Assembly: GCF_020165985.1 (NCBI RefSeq)
Contig: NZ_JAIUKZ010000001.1
Location: 488,001 to 552,000 of the forward strand
Source: Bacillus sp. RAR_GA_16
GTDB taxonomy: Bacteria; Bacillota; Bacilli; Bacillales; Guptibacillaceae
Direction: 5' to 3'
DNA: 64,000 nt
Below, in pieces: positions 35,098 through 50,164 of this stretch (within the stretch, counting starts at the first letter, position 1; each line of letters opens with the position of its first letter). The notes beneath the pieces were generated by a model. That model did not search any database, had not been told where the DNA came from, and was given only the letters and a program-made list of their open reading frames with translations. Position numbers and translations under genes: made by a program.

Positions 35098-35134
35098 AAG
35101 ATAGGCGAGATTGTTTTATTCTTACGCCTATCTT
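35098..35134 (+). promoter_or_regulatory. fusA-tuf intergenic hairpin
   Basis: AAGATAGGCG and CGCCTATCTT are perfect ten-base arms around a 17-base loop. No T-run follows, so it is not a normal terminator; it could be an RNA-processing or stability element that lets tuf mRNA accumulate separately from fusA. Confidence 0.55.
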
Positions 35135-35174
35135 GGCATAGATAATTTCTTGGTAATCAAAGGAGGAAACACTA

Positions 35175-36366
<1,192 letters not shown>

Positions 36367-36381
36367 TCTCTATGATTAAAC

Positions 36382-36411
36382 AAAACACCCGGATTTTTCC
36401 GGGTGTTTTTT
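36382..36411 (+). terminator. tuf (str operon) terminator
   Basis: AACACCCGG and CCGGGTGTT around ATTTTT with a following T-run, 16 bases after tuf. Confidence 0.92.
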
Positions 36412-36505
36412 ATTTGGGATCTATGTTAAATTGGATAAATGGGTTTGAAACATTTCTTTCAAGACCATTCAAGGTTAGAGAATAGTCTGAAATTGCTTTT
36501 AGGCC

Positions 36506-36534
36506 TTGCATTTTATGGCTCAGGCCGTTATACT
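36506..36534 (+). promoter_or_regulatory. Sigma-A promoter P1 of the S10 operon
   Basis: TTGCAT (36506-36511), 17 bases, TATACT (36529-36534). Confidence 0.75.
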
Positions 36535-36576
36535 ATTAAAAGTGTGCGATCGACATACTTTTAAATGCGCCAAGCC

Positions 36577-36605
36577 TTGCAATTAGGCATTTGGTTTAGT
36601 ATAAT
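36577..36605 (+). promoter_or_regulatory. Sigma-A promoter P2 of the S10 operon
   Basis: TTGCAA (36577-36582), 17 bases, TATAAT (36600-36605). It lies 71 bases after P1, and both are preceded by the same GCC before TTGCA. Confidence 0.8.
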
Positions 36606-36611
36606 AAGAAT

Positions 36612-37048
<437 letters not shown>

Positions 37049-37094
37049 TAGAACGCTAAATAAATTATTTAAAAACAATTAGGAGGTGTGACGA

Positions 37095-37730
37095 ATGACC
37101 AAAGGAATCTTAGGAAGAAAAGTAGGCATGACACAAGTCTTTGCTGACAACGGAGATATTATCCCGGTAACTGTAATTGAAGCAGAACCTAACGTTGTCC
37201 TTCAAAAGAAAGTTGTTGATACAGACGGCTATGAAGCAATCCAAGTTGGTTTTGCGGACAAGAAAAAGTCTCGTTTCAACAAGCCTGAAGAAGGCCATGC
37301 TACAAAAGCTAGCACAACACCTAAGCGCTTCGTGAAAGAAATTCGTAACGCAGAAGGTAGTTACGAAATTGGTCAGGAAGTCAAGGTTGATATCTTTAAC
37401 GAAGGTGACGTAGTTGATGTAACTGGTACGTCTAAAGGGAAAGGTTTCCAGGGTGCAATCAAGCGCCATAACCAATCTCGCGGACCAATGACTCACGGTT
37501 CTCGTTACCACCGTCGTCCAGGTTCAATGGGACCTATCGATCCAATGCGTGTAATGAAAGGTAAACTTCTACCTGGTCGCATGGGTGGCGAACGTGTAAC
37601 TGTACAAAACCTTGAGATCGTTAAAGTAGATGTTGAACGTAATGTGATTCTAGTAAAAGGTAACGTACCTGGAGCTAAGAAAAGCTACGTAACTATCCAA
37701 AGCGCGGTTAAAGCAAAAGAAGCTAAGTAA
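37095..37730 (+). CDS. rplC: 50S ribosomal protein L3
   Basis: A 211-residue L3: [14 protein letters not shown] at the start, the loop reaching the peptidyl-transferase centre around [17 protein letters not shown], and [21 protein letters not shown] precedes ATG 37095. Confidence 0.98.
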   Translation: MTKGILGRKVGMTQVFADNGDIIPVTVIEAEPNVVLQKKVVDTDGYEAIQVGFADKKKSRFNKPEEGHATKASTTPKRFVKEIRNAEGSYEIGQEVKVDIFNEGDVVDVTGTSKGKGFQGAIKRHNQSRGPMTHGSRYHRRPGSMGPIDPMRVMKGKLLPGRMGGERVTVQNLEIVKVDVERNVILVKGNVPGAKKSYVTIQSAVKAKEAK

Positions 37731-37747
37731 GAAGGGAGGATATCCAA

Positions 37748-38371
37748 GTGCCTAAAGTAACAATGTTCAACCAAACCGGAGCACAAGTCGGCGACATCGA
37801 ACTCGCTGAAGCAATCTTCGGGATCGAACCAAACGAAAGTGTTATGTATGATGCGGTTATCATGCAACAAGCATCTTTGCGTCAAGGTAACCATGACGTG
37901 AAAAATCGTTCAGAAGTACGCGGTGGTGGAGCTAAACCATGGCGCCAAAAAGGAACAGGTCGTGCTCGTCAGGGCTCAATCCGTTCACCACAATGGGTTG
38001 GCGGTGGAGTAGTATTTGGTCCGACACCAAGAAGCTATTCTTACAAGCTACCTAAAAAAGTTCGCCGTTTGGCAATCCGTTCTGCTTTGTCTTCTAAAGT
38101 ACAAACAGAGGATATGGTCATCGTGGACAGCATTTCTTTTGATGCTCCTAAAACAAAGGAAATGAAATCAGTATTATCAAGCTTATCTGCAGAAAACAAG
38201 GCGCTTATCGTTACAGGAGACTATAACGAAGCAGTTGCATTATCTGCACGCAATATTCCTGGTGTTACTGTTGTAACTTCAGCTGGACTTAACATTCTTG
38301 ATGTCCTTAAAGCTGATAAACTAGTTATGACTAAAGACGCTGTGGAAAAAGTAGAGGAGGTGCTAGCGTAA
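37748..38371 (+). CDS. rplD: 50S ribosomal protein L4
   Basis: A 207-residue L4 with the exit-tunnel extension region [20 protein letters not shown] (about 60-80). It uses a GTG start after AAGGGAGG. Overlaps rplW by one base (TAATG). Confidence 0.97.
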   Translation: MPKVTMFNQTGAQVGDIELAEAIFGIEPNESVMYDAVIMQQASLRQGNHDVKNRSEVRGGGAKPWRQKGTGRARQGSIRSPQWVGGGVVFGPTPRSYSYKLPKKVRRLAIRSALSSKVQTEDMVIVDSISFDAPKTKEMKSVLSSLSAENKALIVTGDYNEAVALSARNIPGVTVVTSAGLNILDVLKADKLVMTKDAVEKVEEVLA

Positions 38372-38658
38372 TGAACGCTCGTGATATCATCAAGCGCCCC
38401 GTTATTACTGAAGCTACTACAGACGTAATGGCAGACAAAAAGTATACTTTCGAAGTAGATACTCGTGCTAACAAAACTCAAATCAAGAGTGCTCTTGAAG
38501 AAATTTTCGGAGTGAAAGTTGCTGGAGTAAATACTCAGAACTATATGGGTAAAAAGAAACGTGTTGGCCGCCACAGCGGATTTACACCACGTCGCAAAAA
38601 AGCTATCGTGACGCTTACACCAGAAAGCAAAGAATTGGACTTCTTTGAAGGCGTCTAA
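38371..38658 (+). CDS. rplW: 50S ribosomal protein L23
   Basis: A 95-residue L23, docking site at the tunnel exit for trigger factor and SRP. Motifs are [11 protein letters not shown] and [20 protein letters not shown]. Translationally coupled to rplD. Confidence 0.97.
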   Translation: MNARDIIKRPVITEATTDVMADKKYTFEVDTRANKTQIKSALEEIFGVKVAGVNTQNYMGKKKRVGRHSGFTPRRKKAIVTLTPESKELDFFEGV

Positions 38659-38671
38659 AAAATAATAGTGA

Positions 38672-39518
<847 letters not shown>

Positions 39519-39576
39519 CGGGATTTACCTACGGTTCCGCGGAGCCGTAGCATAATCTCAAAAGGGAGGTTCACAA

Positions 39577-39855
39577 ATGGGTCGTAGTTTGAAAAAAGGA
39601 CCTTTTGTCGACGATCATTTAATGAAAAAGGTCGAAGACTTAAATGAAAAGAGCGACAAAAAAGTTATTAAAACTTGGTCTCGTCGTTCAACAGTATTCC
39701 CAGAATTTATTGGACACACTTTTGCAGTATATGATGGACGCAAGCACGTACCGGTTTATGTTACAGAAGACATGGTCGGCCATAAGCTTGGTGAATTTGC
39801 TCCAACTCGCACTTACCGCGGGCACGCTGCAGATGACAAAAAAACTAGACGTTAA
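39577..39855 (+). CDS. rpsS: 30S ribosomal protein S19
   Basis: A 92-residue S19 with [14 protein letters not shown] and the motif [29 protein letters not shown] precedes ATG 39577. Confidence 0.97.
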   Translation: MGRSLKKGPFVDDHLMKKVEDLNEKSDKKVIKTWSRRSTVFPEFIGHTFAVYDGRKHVPVYVTEDMVGHKLGEFAPTRTYRGHAADDKKTRR

Positions 39856-39875
39856 TTTGAGGGGAGGTACAACGA

Positions 39876-40217
39876 ATGCAAGCTAAAGCTGTTGCAAAAC
39901 ACGTGCGTATTGCTCCTCGTAAAGCACGCTTAGTCGTAGATCTCATTCGAGGAAAGCAAGTTGGTGAAGCTATTGCGATTTTGCGCAATACAAACAAAGC
40001 TGCTTCTCCAGTAGTTGAGAAAGTGCTTAACTCTGCGATCGCTAATGCAGAGCACAATCTTGAGCTTGAACCGAACAATCTTACGGTTTCTCAAGTGTTT
40101 GTGGACGAAGGAGTAACAATGAAACGTTTCCGCCCACGTGCTATGGGTAGAGCTAGCCGCATCAACAAGCGCACTAGCCATATCACAGTCGTGGTATCAG
40201 AAAAGAAGGAGGGATAA
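39876..40217 (+). CDS. rplV: 50S ribosomal protein L22
   Basis: A 113-residue L22 lining the exit tunnel; [17 protein letters not shown] at the N-terminus and the beta-hairpin loop [20 protein letters not shown] show no macrolide-type duplication. Only three bases from rpsC. Confidence 0.97.
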   Translation: MQAKAVAKHVRIAPRKARLVVDLIRGKQVGEAIAILRNTNKAASPVVEKVLNSAIANAEHNLELEPNNLTVSQVFVDEGVTMKRFRPRAMGRASRINKRTSHITVVVSEKKEG

Positions 40218-40220
40218 CGA

Positions 40221-40881
40221 GTGGGTCAGAAAATTAATCCGGTAGGACTTCGAATTGGTGTCATTCGTGACTGGGAGTCTAAATGGTACGCAGACAAAGA
40301 TTACGCTAACCTATTACACGAAGATATTAAAATTCGTGAATATATTGAAAAACGTTTGAAAGATGCATCTGTATCAGCTGTTGAAATCGAACGTGCAGCA
40401 AACCGAGTAAATGTTACAGTGAAAACTGCTAAGCCTGGTATGGTAATCGGTAAAGGTGGTTCTGAAGTTGAGTCTCTTCGTAAGTCTCTCGCGGAACTAA
40501 CAGGCAAGAAAGTTCACGTTAACATTTTCGAAATTAAACAAGCTGACATCGATGCAACACTTGTTGCTGATAATATCGCTCGTCAACTTGAAAACCGTGT
40601 TTCATTCCGTCGCGCTATGAAGCAAACAATTCAACGCGCAATGAGATTCCGGAGCTAAAGGAATTAAAACGCAAGTATCTGGCCGTCTAAACGGTGCTGA
40701 TATTGCTCGTTCTGAATCATACAGTGAAGGTACTGTACCTCTTCACACACTACGTGCTGACATCGATTATGGTACTGCAGAAGCAGATACTACTTACGGT
40801 AAGCTTGGTGTGAAGATTTGGATCTATCGTGGTGAAGTCCTTCCAACGAAAGGAACGCAAAAAGAGGAAGGGGGAAAATAA
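40221..40881 (+). CDS. rpsC: 30S ribosomal protein S3 (one-base frameshift as sequenced)
   Basis: S3 forms part of the mRNA entry channel and has a KH domain ([14 protein letters not shown] around 73-95). GTG start 40221 after AGGAGG. The frame breaks at GATTC 40645-40649; reading GATC gives [19 protein letters not shown] and a 219-residue S3. As sequenced the first frame stops at 40656-40658. The restored C-terminal domain ([20 protein letters not shown]) is intact. Confidence 0.95.
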
Positions 40882-41512
<631 letters not shown>

Positions 41513-41532
41513 TATGAGGGGAGGTTTGCGAA

Positions 41533-41796
41533 ATGAGCGAACGCAATAATCGCAAAGAATACACTGGGCGTGTTGTCTCTGACAAAATGGATAAGACAAT
41601 TACTGTTTTAGTTGAGACATACAAGATGCACCCTTTATACGGTAAACGTGTTAAGTATTCTAAAAAGTTTAAAGCACATGATGAAAACAACACTGCAAAA
41701 ATCAACGACGTGGTAACAATCATGGAAACTCGTCCGGTATCTAAAGATAAGCGTTTCCGTCTTGTAGATGTAGTTGTAGAAGCAGTTATTATCTAA
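41533..41796 (+). CDS. rpsQ: 30S ribosomal protein S17
   Basis: An 87-residue OB-fold S17, with [17 protein letters not shown] and [27 protein letters not shown] precedes ATG 41533. Confidence 0.97.
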   Translation: MSERNNRKEYTGRVVSDKMDKTITVLVETYKMHPLYGKRVKYSKKFKAHDENNTAKINDVVTIMETRPVSKDKRFRLVDVVVEAVII

Positions 41797-41841
41797 ATGA
41801 ACTCGGATCATTAATTAATGTCCGAAGGGAGGTCTTTCTAG

Positions 41842-42210
41842 ATGATTCAACAGGAATCTCGTTTGAAATCAGCTGACAACTCTGGTGCTCGTGAACTACT
41901 TTGTATCAAAGTACTTGGTGGCTCTGGTCGCAAAACTGCCAATATCGGTGACGTAATTGTTTGTTCGGTGAAACAAGCAACACCTGGCGGCGTTGTTAAG
42001 AAGGGTGAAGTAGTAAGAGCTGTTATTGTACGTAGTAAGTCTGGCGTTCGTCGTCAAGATGGTTCATACATCAAGTTTGACGAAAACGCAGCGGTTGTTA
42101 TCCGTGATGACAAAGGACCGCGCGGAACTCGTATTTTCGGACCAGTTGCACGCGAACTACGTGACAACCAGTTTATGAAAATCGTTTCTCTAGCTCCAGA
42201 AGTTCTTTAA
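41842..42210 (+). CDS. rplN: 50S ribosomal protein L14
   Basis: A 122-residue L14: [20 protein letters not shown] and the interface motif [23 protein letters not shown] precedes ATG 41842. Confidence 0.98.
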   Translation: MIQQESRLKSADNSGARELLCIKVLGGSGRKTANIGDVIVCSVKQATPGGVVKKGEVVRAVIVRSKSGVRRQDGSYIKFDENAAVVIRDDKGPRGTRIFGPVARELRDNQFMKIVSLAPEVL

Positions 42211-42224
42211 TCATTTGAAAATAG

Positions 42225-42564
<340 letters not shown>

Positions 42565-42589
42565 TTCGTAGCGAAAGGAGGTCAATCCG

Positions 42590-43129
42590 ATGAATCGTTT
42601 CCAAGAAAAGTATCAAAATGAAACTAAACCTGCATTGATGGAGAAATTTAATTATTCCTCTGTTATGGAAGTTCCAAAACTTGACAAGATCGTAATCAAC
42701 ATGGGTGTTGGTGACGCTGTACAGAACCCGAAAGCTCTTGATACAGCTGTTGAGGAACTTGAGTTGATCTCAGGTCAAAAACCACTAATCACTCGTGCTA
42801 AGAAGTCAATCGCTGGCTTTAAGCTTCGTGAAGACATGCCAATCGGTGCAAAAGTTACTTTGCGCGGTACTCGTATGTTTGAATTCCTAGACAAACTTAT
42901 TTCTGTATCACTTCCACGTGTACGTGACTTCAGAGGTGTGTCTAAGAAAGCATTCGACGGACGTGGTAACTACACACTTGGTATTAAAGAACAGTTGATT
43001 TTCCCTGAAATTGATTACGATAAAGTAAATAAAGTACGCGGAATGGACATCGTTATCGTAACAACAGCTAATACGGACGAAGAGAGCCGTGAAATGTTGA
43101 CTAACCTAGGTATGCCATTTCAAAAGTAA
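42590..43129 (+). CDS. rplE: 50S ribosomal protein L5
   Basis: A 179-residue L5, 5S rRNA and P-tRNA contact. It contains [20 protein letters not shown] and [29 protein letters not shown] precedes ATG 42590. Confidence 0.98.
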   Translation: MNRFQEKYQNETKPALMEKFNYSSVMEVPKLDKIVINMGVGDAVQNPKALDTAVEELELISGQKPLITRAKKSIAGFKLREDMPIGAKVTLRGTRMFEFLDKLISVSLPRVRDFRGVSKKAFDGRGNYTLGIKEQLIFPEIDYDKVNKVRGMDIVIVTTANTDEESREMLTNLGMPFQK

Positions 43130-43133
43130 GTAA

Positions 43134-43331
<198 letters not shown>

Positions 43332-43360
43332 ACCCGAAATAGGGAAGGAGGTAATTACTA

Positions 43361-43759
43361 ATGGTCATGACTGATCCAATTGCAGATATGCTTACAAGAA
43401 TTCGTAATGCGAACACTGTTCGTCACGAAAAACTAGAGTTGCCTGCATCGAATTCGAAAAGAAACATCGCTGAAATCCTCAAACGTGAAGGTTTTGTACG
43501 TGATGTTGAAATGATCGAAGACAACAAACAAGGAATCATCCGTATCTTCTTAAAGTACGGTTCAAATAACGAACGCGTTATCACTGGATTAAAGCGAATC
43601 AGTAAACCTGGTCTTCGCGTATACGCTAAAGCAGACGAAGTACCACGTGTACTTGGCGGTCTAGGAATCGCTCTAGTTTCTACTTCTAAAGGAATTATGA
43701 CGGACAAAGAAGCTCGTCAACAGCAAGTAGGCGGAGAAGTTCTAGCGTACGTTTGGTAA
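43361..43759 (+). CDS. rpsH: 30S ribosomal protein S8
   Basis: A 132-residue S8 with [14 protein letters not shown] at the start and [20 protein letters not shown] at the C-terminus, the 16S helix 21 binding region. AAGGAGG precedes the start. Confidence 0.98.
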   Translation: MVMTDPIADMLTRIRNANTVRHEKLELPASNSKRNIAEILKREGFVRDVEMIEDNKQGIIRIFLKYGSNNERVITGLKRISKPGLRVYAKADEVPRVLGGLGIALVSTSKGIMTDKEARQQQVGGEVLAYVW

Positions 43760-43787
43760 TTCTTAAAAGCAGAATGGAGGTGTAATT

Positions 43788-44324
43788 ATGTCACGTGTCG
43801 GACTTAAACCGGTTGACATCCCAAGTGATGTAACAATCGATATCAAAGGAGACGTTGTAACGGTTAAAGGACCTAAAGGGGAACTTTCTCGTACATTCAG
43901 CTCTGATATCAAAGTAAACATTGAAGAGAACGTGCTAACAGTAGCTCGTCCTTCAGATAACAAAGAGCACCGTGCTCTTCACGGAACAACTCGCAGCCTG
44001 ATCGCTAACATGGTTGAAGGTGTGACTAAAGGTTTTGAAAAAGGTCTTGAAATCATCGGTGTTGGTTACCGTGCAAGTAAATCTGGTCAGAAACTAATCC
44101 TTAACGTAGGTTACTCTCACCCAGTTGAGATGGTACCTGAAGAAGGAATTGAAATCGAAGTTCCTTCTAACACGAAAGTTGTTGTTAAAGGAATCGATAA
44201 AGAACGCGTTGGAGCTGTTGCAGCAAACATCCGCGCTGTCCGTACTCCAGAACCTTACAAAGGTAAAGGAATTCGTTACGAGAACGAATATGTACGTCGT
44301 AAAGAAGGTAAAACAGGTAAATAG
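43788..44324 (+). CDS. rplF: 50S ribosomal protein L6
   Basis: A 178-residue L6 made of two repeated domains. The C-terminal signature [20 protein letters not shown] is intact. ATGGAGG precedes ATG 43788. Confidence 0.98.
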   Translation: MSRVGLKPVDIPSDVTIDIKGDVVTVKGPKGELSRTFSSDIKVNIEENVLTVARPSDNKEHRALHGTTRSLIANMVEGVTKGFEKGLEIIGVGYRASKSGQKLILNVGYSHPVEMVPEEGIEIEVPSNTKVVVKGIDKERVGAVAANIRAVRTPEPYKGKGIRYENEYVRRKEGKTGK

Positions 44325-44355
44325 GTAAAAACCTAGCGGAAAGGAGTGACGTTTA

Positions 44356-44718
44356 ATGATCACTAAGGCCGATAAAAATAAAGCACGTCAAAAAAGACAT
44401 GCTCGCGTACGCCGCACAGTTACCGGCACGACTGAACGTCCGCGTCTAAACGTATTCCGTTCTAATAAGAACATCTATGCTCAGCTTATCGATGACACTA
44501 AAGGTGTTACAATCGTTGGTGCTTCAAGTATGGAACAAGGAATTGACGTTAAACACGGCGGTAACACAGAAGCAGCTGTGAAAGTCGGAGAAGCTATCGC
44601 AAAGCGTGCTGTTGAAGCAGGTTATTCAGAAGTGGTTTTCGACCGCGGAGGATACCTCTATCACGGACGTGTAAAAGCTCTTGCTGACGCAGCGCGTGAA
44701 GCAGGACTGAAATTTTAA
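44356..44718 (+). CDS. rplR: 50S ribosomal protein L18
   Basis: A 120-residue L18, 5S rRNA-binding; [18 protein letters not shown] and [20 protein letters not shown] are visible. AAAGGAG precedes ATG 44356. Confidence 0.98.
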   Translation: MITKADKNKARQKRHARVRRTVTGTTERPRLNVFRSNKNIYAQLIDDTKGVTIVGASSMEQGIDVKHGGNTEAAVKVGEAIAKRAVEAGYSEVVFDRGGYLYHGRVKALADAAREAGLKF

Positions 44719-44736
44719 TAAAAAGGAGGTTAACTC

Positions 44737-45237
44737 ATGCCTAGCATTGATGCTAACAAACTAGAACTTGAAGAACGCGTAGTTACCGTTAACCGCGTAG
44801 CGAAAGTTGTTAAAGGTGGACGTCGTTTCCGCTTCGCAGCGATCGTAGTTGTCGGAGATAAAAACGGTCACGTTGGATTCGGAACTGGTAAAGCGCAGGA
44901 AGTTCCTGAAGCAATTCGCAAAGCTATTGAAGATGCGAAAAAGAACTTAATTACTGTTCCTATCGTAGGAACTACAATCCCTCACCAAATTACAGGTCAT
45001 TTCGGAGCTGGTAACGTACTATTGAAACCTGCTTCTGAAGGTACTGGAGTTATCGCTGGCGGACCCGTTCGTGCGGTACTTGAACTTGCTGGTGTAGGTG
45101 ACATTCTATCGAAGTCTCTTGGATCTAACAATCCGATTAACATGGTGCGTGCAACACTTAACGGCCTTGAAAACCTTAAGCGTGCTGAAGACGTTGCGAA
45201 GCTTCGTGGAAAATCTGTAGAAGAGCTACTAGGTTAA
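44737..45237 (+). CDS. rpsE: 30S ribosomal protein S5
   Basis: A 166-residue S5 with the double-stranded-RNA-like N-terminal domain ([17 protein letters not shown]) and the loop [18 protein letters not shown] where spectinomycin resistance changes arise in other species. AAAGGAGG precedes ATG 44737. Confidence 0.98.
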   Translation: MPSIDANKLELEERVVTVNRVAKVVKGGRRFRFAAIVVVGDKNGHVGFGTGKAQEVPEAIRKAIEDAKKNLITVPIVGTTIPHQITGHFGAGNVLLKPASEGTGVIAGGPVRAVLELAGVGDILSKSLGSNNPINMVRATLNGLENLKRAEDVAKLRGKSVEELLG

Positions 45238-45251
45238 GGGAGGGAAATTAG

Positions 45252-45440
45252 ATGGCTAAGCAATTAGAAATCACCCTCACACGTAGTGTGATTGGTCGCC
45301 CTCAAGACCAACGCGTGACGGTAAAAACACTTGGACTTAAAAAAATGCATCACACGGTTGTTCATAACGACAATCCTGCGATTCGTGGTATGATCAACAA
45401 GGTATCTCACCTTGTAACTGTTAACGAAATTGATGCGTAA
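45252..45440 (+). CDS. rpmD: 50S ribosomal protein L30
   Basis: A 62-residue L30, the short bacterial form: [17 protein letters not shown] and [23 protein letters not shown] precedes ATG 45252. Confidence 0.97.
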   Translation: MAKQLEITLTRSVIGRPQDQRVTVKTLGLKKMHHTVVHNDNPAIRGMINKVSHLVTVNEIDA

Positions 45441-45469
45441 AAAATCTATACATTGAGGAGGTGCCCACT

Positions 45470-45910
45470 ATGAAACTACACGAACTAAAACCATCTGAAG
45501 GTTCTCGTAAAGAACGCAACAGACTTGGTCGCGGTATTGCTACTGGTAACGGTAAGACATCTGGTCGTGGTCAAAAAGGTCAAAAGTCTCGTTCTGGCGG
45601 CGGTGTACGCGTCGGTTTCGAAGGAGGACAACTTCCAATCTTCAAACGTCTACCGAAACGTGGATTTACAAACATGAACCGTAAAGAGTTCGCGATTGTT
45701 AATCTTGATTCGCTTAACCGTTTTGAAGATGGAACTGAAGTTTCTCCAGAACTTCTGCTAGAATCTGGCGTAGTTAGCAAAGAAAAAGCTGGAATTAAGA
45801 TTCTAGGTAATGGTAAGCTTGAGAAAAAGCTTACCGTGAAAGCCCATAAGTTCTCTGCTTCTGCAAAAGAGGCGATTGAAGCGGCAGGCGGAAATACTGA
45901 GGTGATCTAA
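45470..45910 (+). CDS. rplO: 50S ribosomal protein L15
   Basis: A 146-residue L15 with the glycine- and basic-rich N-terminal tail ([19 protein letters not shown]) that threads through 23S rRNA. I start at ATG 45470, after GAGGAGGTG; GTG 45461 is inside that site. Its stop overlaps the secY start (TAATG). Confidence 0.97.
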   Translation: MKLHELKPSEGSRKERNRLGRGIATGNGKTSGRGQKGQKSRSGGGVRVGFEGGQLPIFKRLPKRGFTNMNRKEFAIVNLDSLNRFEDGTEVSPELLLESGVVSKEKAGIKILGNGKLEKKLTVKAHKFSASAKEAIEAAGGNTEVI

Positions 45911-47205
45911 TGTTCCAAGCAATCTCCAACATTATGCGCGTAGGTGATATTAGAAACAAAATAATCTTCACCCTACTCATGCTTGTCGTGTTCCGTATCG
46001 GAACATTCATACCGGTTCCTGGTGTGAACAGAGATGTATTACAATTTCAAGATCAAATGAGTCTCTTCGGAGTTCTCAACACCTTTGGCGGTGGAGCGTT
46101 GCAAAACTTCTCCATCTTTGCCATGGGAATTATGCCTTACATCACTGCTTCTATCATTGTGCAGCTTTTACAAATGGACGTGGTTCCGAAGTTTACCGAA
46201 TGGTCTAAACAGGGCGAAGCCGGACGTAAAAAGCTAACACAAGTTACTCGTTATGGAACGATCGTACTTGGACTTGTTCAGGGGATCGGTCTTTCAATCG
46301 GGTTTAACAATATTGTTGGAGGTCAGTTGATCAGTAATCCCGGTGTACTCACGTATCTAAATATTTCTCTTGTTTTAACAGCCGGAACGGCTTTTTTGAT
46401 GTGGTTAGGCGAACAGATCACAGCAAAAGGTGTTGGAAATGGAATCTCAATTATTATCTTTGCCGGAATTGTAGCTGCAATTCCACCAGGGCTTAACCAG
46501 CTCTACGCTCAGATGTTTGAAGGCTCTCAAGATGAGTTGTTCATTAACATCGTCACACTTGCGATTATTGCTCTTGCAGCACTTGCAATTGTTGTCGCTG
46601 TTATCTTTGTTCAACAAGGTCTTCGTAAAATTCCAATTCAATATGCAAAACGAACTGTTAACCGCAGACAAGTAGGTGGTCAATCCACTCACTTACCGAT
46701 TAAAGTTAATGCAGCAGGTGTTATTCCAGTTATCTTTGCGATATCACTGATCATTACTCCACCAACGATCGCCAGGTTGTTCGGAGATAATTCGGTAACG
46801 GAATGGATCATCAGGGTGTTTGACTATACACAACCGATTGGTATGGTCGTGTATGCGTTACTCATCATTGGATTTACGTATTTCTATACGTTTGTCCAGG
46901 TTAATCCGGAAAAGATGGCTGAGAATCTGAAGAAACAGGGTGGATACATTCCTGGTATTCGTCCGGGTAATGCAACAGAAACGTACATTACTCGAATTCT
47001 CTACCGTTTAACGTTTGTAGGAGCACTTTTCCTTGCTGTTATATCGATTATTCCGGTATTTTTCACAACCGTAGCAGGACTGCCGCAGACGCTGCAAATC
47101 GGCGGAACAAGCTTGCTGATCGTTGTTGGGGTAGCGCTTGATACGATGAAGCAAATTGAAAGTCAATTAATTAAACGTCATTATAAAGGCTTTATTAAAT
47201 CTTGA
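45910..47205 (+). CDS. secY: Preprotein translocase subunit SecY
   Basis: The protein-conducting channel, 431 residues with ten membrane spans. The plug region GVLNTFGGGALQNFSIFAMGI and the cytoplasmic loop QYAKRTVNRRQVGGQSTHLP with conserved basic residues are present. It ends RHYKGFIKS. Overlaps rplO by one base, coupling membrane insertion capacity to ribosome synthesis. Confidence 0.98.
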   Translation: MFQAISNIMRVGDIRNKIIFTLLMLVVFRIGTFIPVPGVNRDVLQFQDQMSLFGVLNTFGGGALQNFSIFAMGIMPYITASIIVQLLQMDVVPKFTEWSKQGEAGRKKLTQVTRYGTIVLGLVQGIGLSIGFNNIVGGQLISNPGVLTYLNISLVLTAGTAFLMWLGEQITAKGVGNGISIIIFAGIVAAIPPGLNQLYAQMFEGSQDELFINIVTLAIIALAALAIVVAVIFVQQGLRKIPIQYAKRTVNRRQVGGQSTHLPIKVNAAGVIPVIFAISLIITPPTIARLFGDNSVTEWIIRVFDYTQPIGMVVYALLIIGFTYFYTFVQVNPEKMAENLKKQGGYIPGIRPGNATETYITRILYRLTFVGALFLAVISIIPVFFTTVAGLPQTLQIGGTSLLIVVGVALDTMKQIESQLIKRHYKGFIKS

Positions 47206-47271
47206 GGATAAACTGGGAAGAACTTTCTTCCCCTCCTTCATCCTCGATTGGGTGACGTGCGGAGGGATTAG

Positions 47272-47921
<650 letters not shown>

Positions 47922-47922
<1 letters not shown>

Positions 47923-48668
47923 TGATTATTTGCAAGACTCCTCGTGAACTTGATATCATGCGAGAAGCAGGCAGAATTGTCGCGTTAACACATCAAGAAT
48001 TACAAAAGCACATCAAGCCTGGAGTTACGACAAAAGAGCTGGATACGATTGCCGATCGGTTTATTCGTCAGCTTGATGCAATTCCTTCCTTTAAGGGTTA
48101 CAATGGATTTACTGGAAGTATATGCGCTTCAGTTAATGAAGAGCTTGTACATGGTATTCCGGGGGATCGCGTGTTGGCGGAAGGAGATATAATTAGTATC
48201 GATATTGGTGCTAAGTATAAAGGTTACCATGGAGATTCAGCATGGACCTATCCTGTTGGCACTATCTCAGAAGAAGACGAACGGTTGTTAAAAGTTACCG
48301 AGGAATCGTTATATAAAGGGTTGGATGAGGCGAAGGCTGGTAGGAGGCTTTCAGATATCTCTCATGCGATCCAAGCATATGCCGAAGCTGAAGGTTTTTC
48401 GATTGTACGAGAATATGTTGGTCATGGTGTAGGTCAGGACCTTCATGAAGATCCTCAAATTCCCCATTACGGTCCTCCAGGAAAAGGTCCGAGGCTGAAG
48501 CAGGGAATGGTCCTTGCGGTAGAGCCGATGGTGAATCTGGGCTCTCGCTACGTTCGAACACTTTCGGATAATTGGACTGTAGTAACAACTGACGGTAAGA
48601 ACTGCGCTCATTTCGAGCACACAATTGCCGTTACGGAAGAAGGATATGAAATACTAACAAAGGCCTAA
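47922..48668 (+). CDS. map: Methionine aminopeptidase type I
   Basis: Removes initiator methionine. The 248 residues include the metal-ligand motifs: [16 protein letters not shown] with two aspartates, [17 protein letters not shown] with its histidine, and VEPMVNLG and FEHTIAVT with two glutamates. There is no N-terminal zinc finger. Coupled to adk. Confidence 0.97.
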
Positions 48669-48684
48669 GTGAAGGTGATGGTTC

Positions 48685-49005
48685 GTGAAAGAGTCGGATA
48701 CCGTTCCCGAGATCGGTCAGATCGCTCGGAATAAACGGGGAAGAGACGCTGATCAATATAGCGTGATTGTAGGGATTGTAGATGAACGTTATGTTATCTT
48801 AGCGGACGGAGATAAACGAAAGTTTGATCGTCCTAAGCGGAAGAACCTCGCACACCTTGAGCTGGTACAGTATATATCCCCTGAGGTAAAGCGAAGTCTT
48901 GAAGAAACGGGCCGTGTCACAAATGGCAAGCTACGTTTCGCGATCTCAAAGTATTTGAATGAACACGTCATTGATTTAAAGGAGGGAGAGCAAGTAGATG
49001 GCTAA
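48685..49005 (+). CDS. KOW-domain RNA-binding protein (YbzG-like)
   Basis: A 106-residue small basic protein with a KOW/L14e-like core: [43 protein letters not shown] start 48685 after GAAGGTGATGG. It lies between map and infA, where many Bacilli keep a gene of this kind, and its last eight bases overlap infA. RNA or ribosome association is inferred from the fold; no function is established. Confidence 0.85.
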   Translation: MKESDTVPEIGQIARNKRGRDADQYSVIVGIVDERYVILADGDKRKFDRPKRKNLAHLELVQYISPEVKRSLEETGRVTNGKLRFAISKYLNEHVIDLKEGEQVDG

Positions 49006-49216
49006 AGAAGAAGTAATTGAAATGGAAGGCACGGTTATCGAACCTCTACCGAATGCAATGTTTCGAGTAGAACTCGAAAACGGTCATAAGATTCTTGCTC
49101 ACGTATCCGGAAAGATACGCATGCATTACATTCGTATTTTACCAGGTGACAAAGTAACTGTTGAGCTTTCTCCATATGACTTATCACGTGGACGTATCAC
49201 GTATCGTTATAAATAA
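48998..49216 (+). CDS. infA: Translation initiation factor IF-1
   Basis: A 72-residue OB-fold factor occupying the A site at initiation: [20 protein letters not shown] and [30 protein letters not shown] precedes the start inside the previous gene. Confidence 0.98.
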   Translation: MAKEEVIEMEGTVIEPLPNAMFRVELENGHKILAHVSGKIRMHYIRILPGDKVTVELSPYDLSRGRITYRYK

Positions 49217-49224
49217 GAAATTAA

Positions 49225-49365
<141 letters not shown>

Positions 49366-49386
49366 TATATAAGGAGGTGCAACGTA

Positions 49387-49752
49387 ATGGCACGTATTGC
49401 TGGTATTGATGTTCCACGCGAAAAGCGCATCGTAATCGCGTTAACTTACGTTTATGGAATCGGTAAAACAACTGCAAAACAAGTTCTAGTTGATGCTGGT
49501 GTTTCTGAAGACACTCGCGTACGCGACTTAACTGAAGAAGAGCTCGGAAAAATCCGTGAAGCGGTAGACAAAATTAAAGTTGAGGGTGATCTTCGTCGTG
49601 AAATCTCACTTAACATTAAGCGTCTAATCGAAATCGGTTCTTATCGTGGTATCCGCCACCGTCGTGGTCTTCCTGTCCGAGGTCAACATACGAAGAACAA
49701 CTCTCGTACTCGTAAAGGCCCTCGCCGTACAGTAGCTAACAAGAAGAAGTAA
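49387..49752 (+). CDS. rpsM: 30S ribosomal protein S13
   Basis: A 121-residue S13 of the head, contacting P-site t[22 protein letters not shown] and [29 protein letters not shown] precedes ATG 49387. Confidence 0.98.
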   Translation: MARIAGIDVPREKRIVIALTYVYGIGKTTAKQVLVDAGVSEDTRVRDLTEEELGKIREAVDKIKVEGDLRREISLNIKRLIEIGSYRGIRHRRGLPVRGQHTKNNSRTRKGPRRTVANKKK

Positions 49753-49768
49753 GGGAGGTAATTAACAA

Positions 49769-50164
49769 ATGGCTAAACAACGTAAAGCAAATACGCGTAA
49801 AAAGCGCGTGAAAAAGAATGTTGAGAGTGGAATAGCTCACATCCGTTCTACTTTTAACAATACTATTATTACGATTACTGACACTCACGGAAATGCGATT
49901 TCTTGGGCAACTTCCGGTAACATGGGCTTTAAAGGTTCTCGTAAGTCTACTCCATTCGCTGCTCAAATGGCTGCTGAAACTGCAGGTAAAACTGCACAGG
50001 AGCATGGCATGAAAACTGTAGAAGTTTCTGTTAAAGGCCCTGGAGCTGGTCGTGAAGCTGCAATCCGTGCACTTCAAGCTGTAGGTCTAGAGGTTACTGC
50101 GATCCGTGACGTAACTCCAGTACCTCATAACGGCTGCCGTCCGCCAAAACGTCGTAGAGTCTAA
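49769..50164 (+). CDS. rpsK: 30S ribosomal protein S11
   Basis: A 131-residue S11 of the platform: [18 protein letters not shown] and the basic C-terminus [25 protein letters not shown] precedes ATG 49769. Confidence 0.98.
   Translation: MAKQRKANTRKKRVKKNVESGIAHIRSTFNNTIITITDTHGNAISWATSGNMGFKGSRKSTPFAAQMAAETAGKTAQEHGMKTVEVSVKGPGAGREAAIRALQAVGLEVTAIRDVTPVPHNGCRPPKRRRV

Noticed and set aside
35098-35134. fusA-tuf hairpin as a terminator
   Set aside because: No T-run follows the stem.
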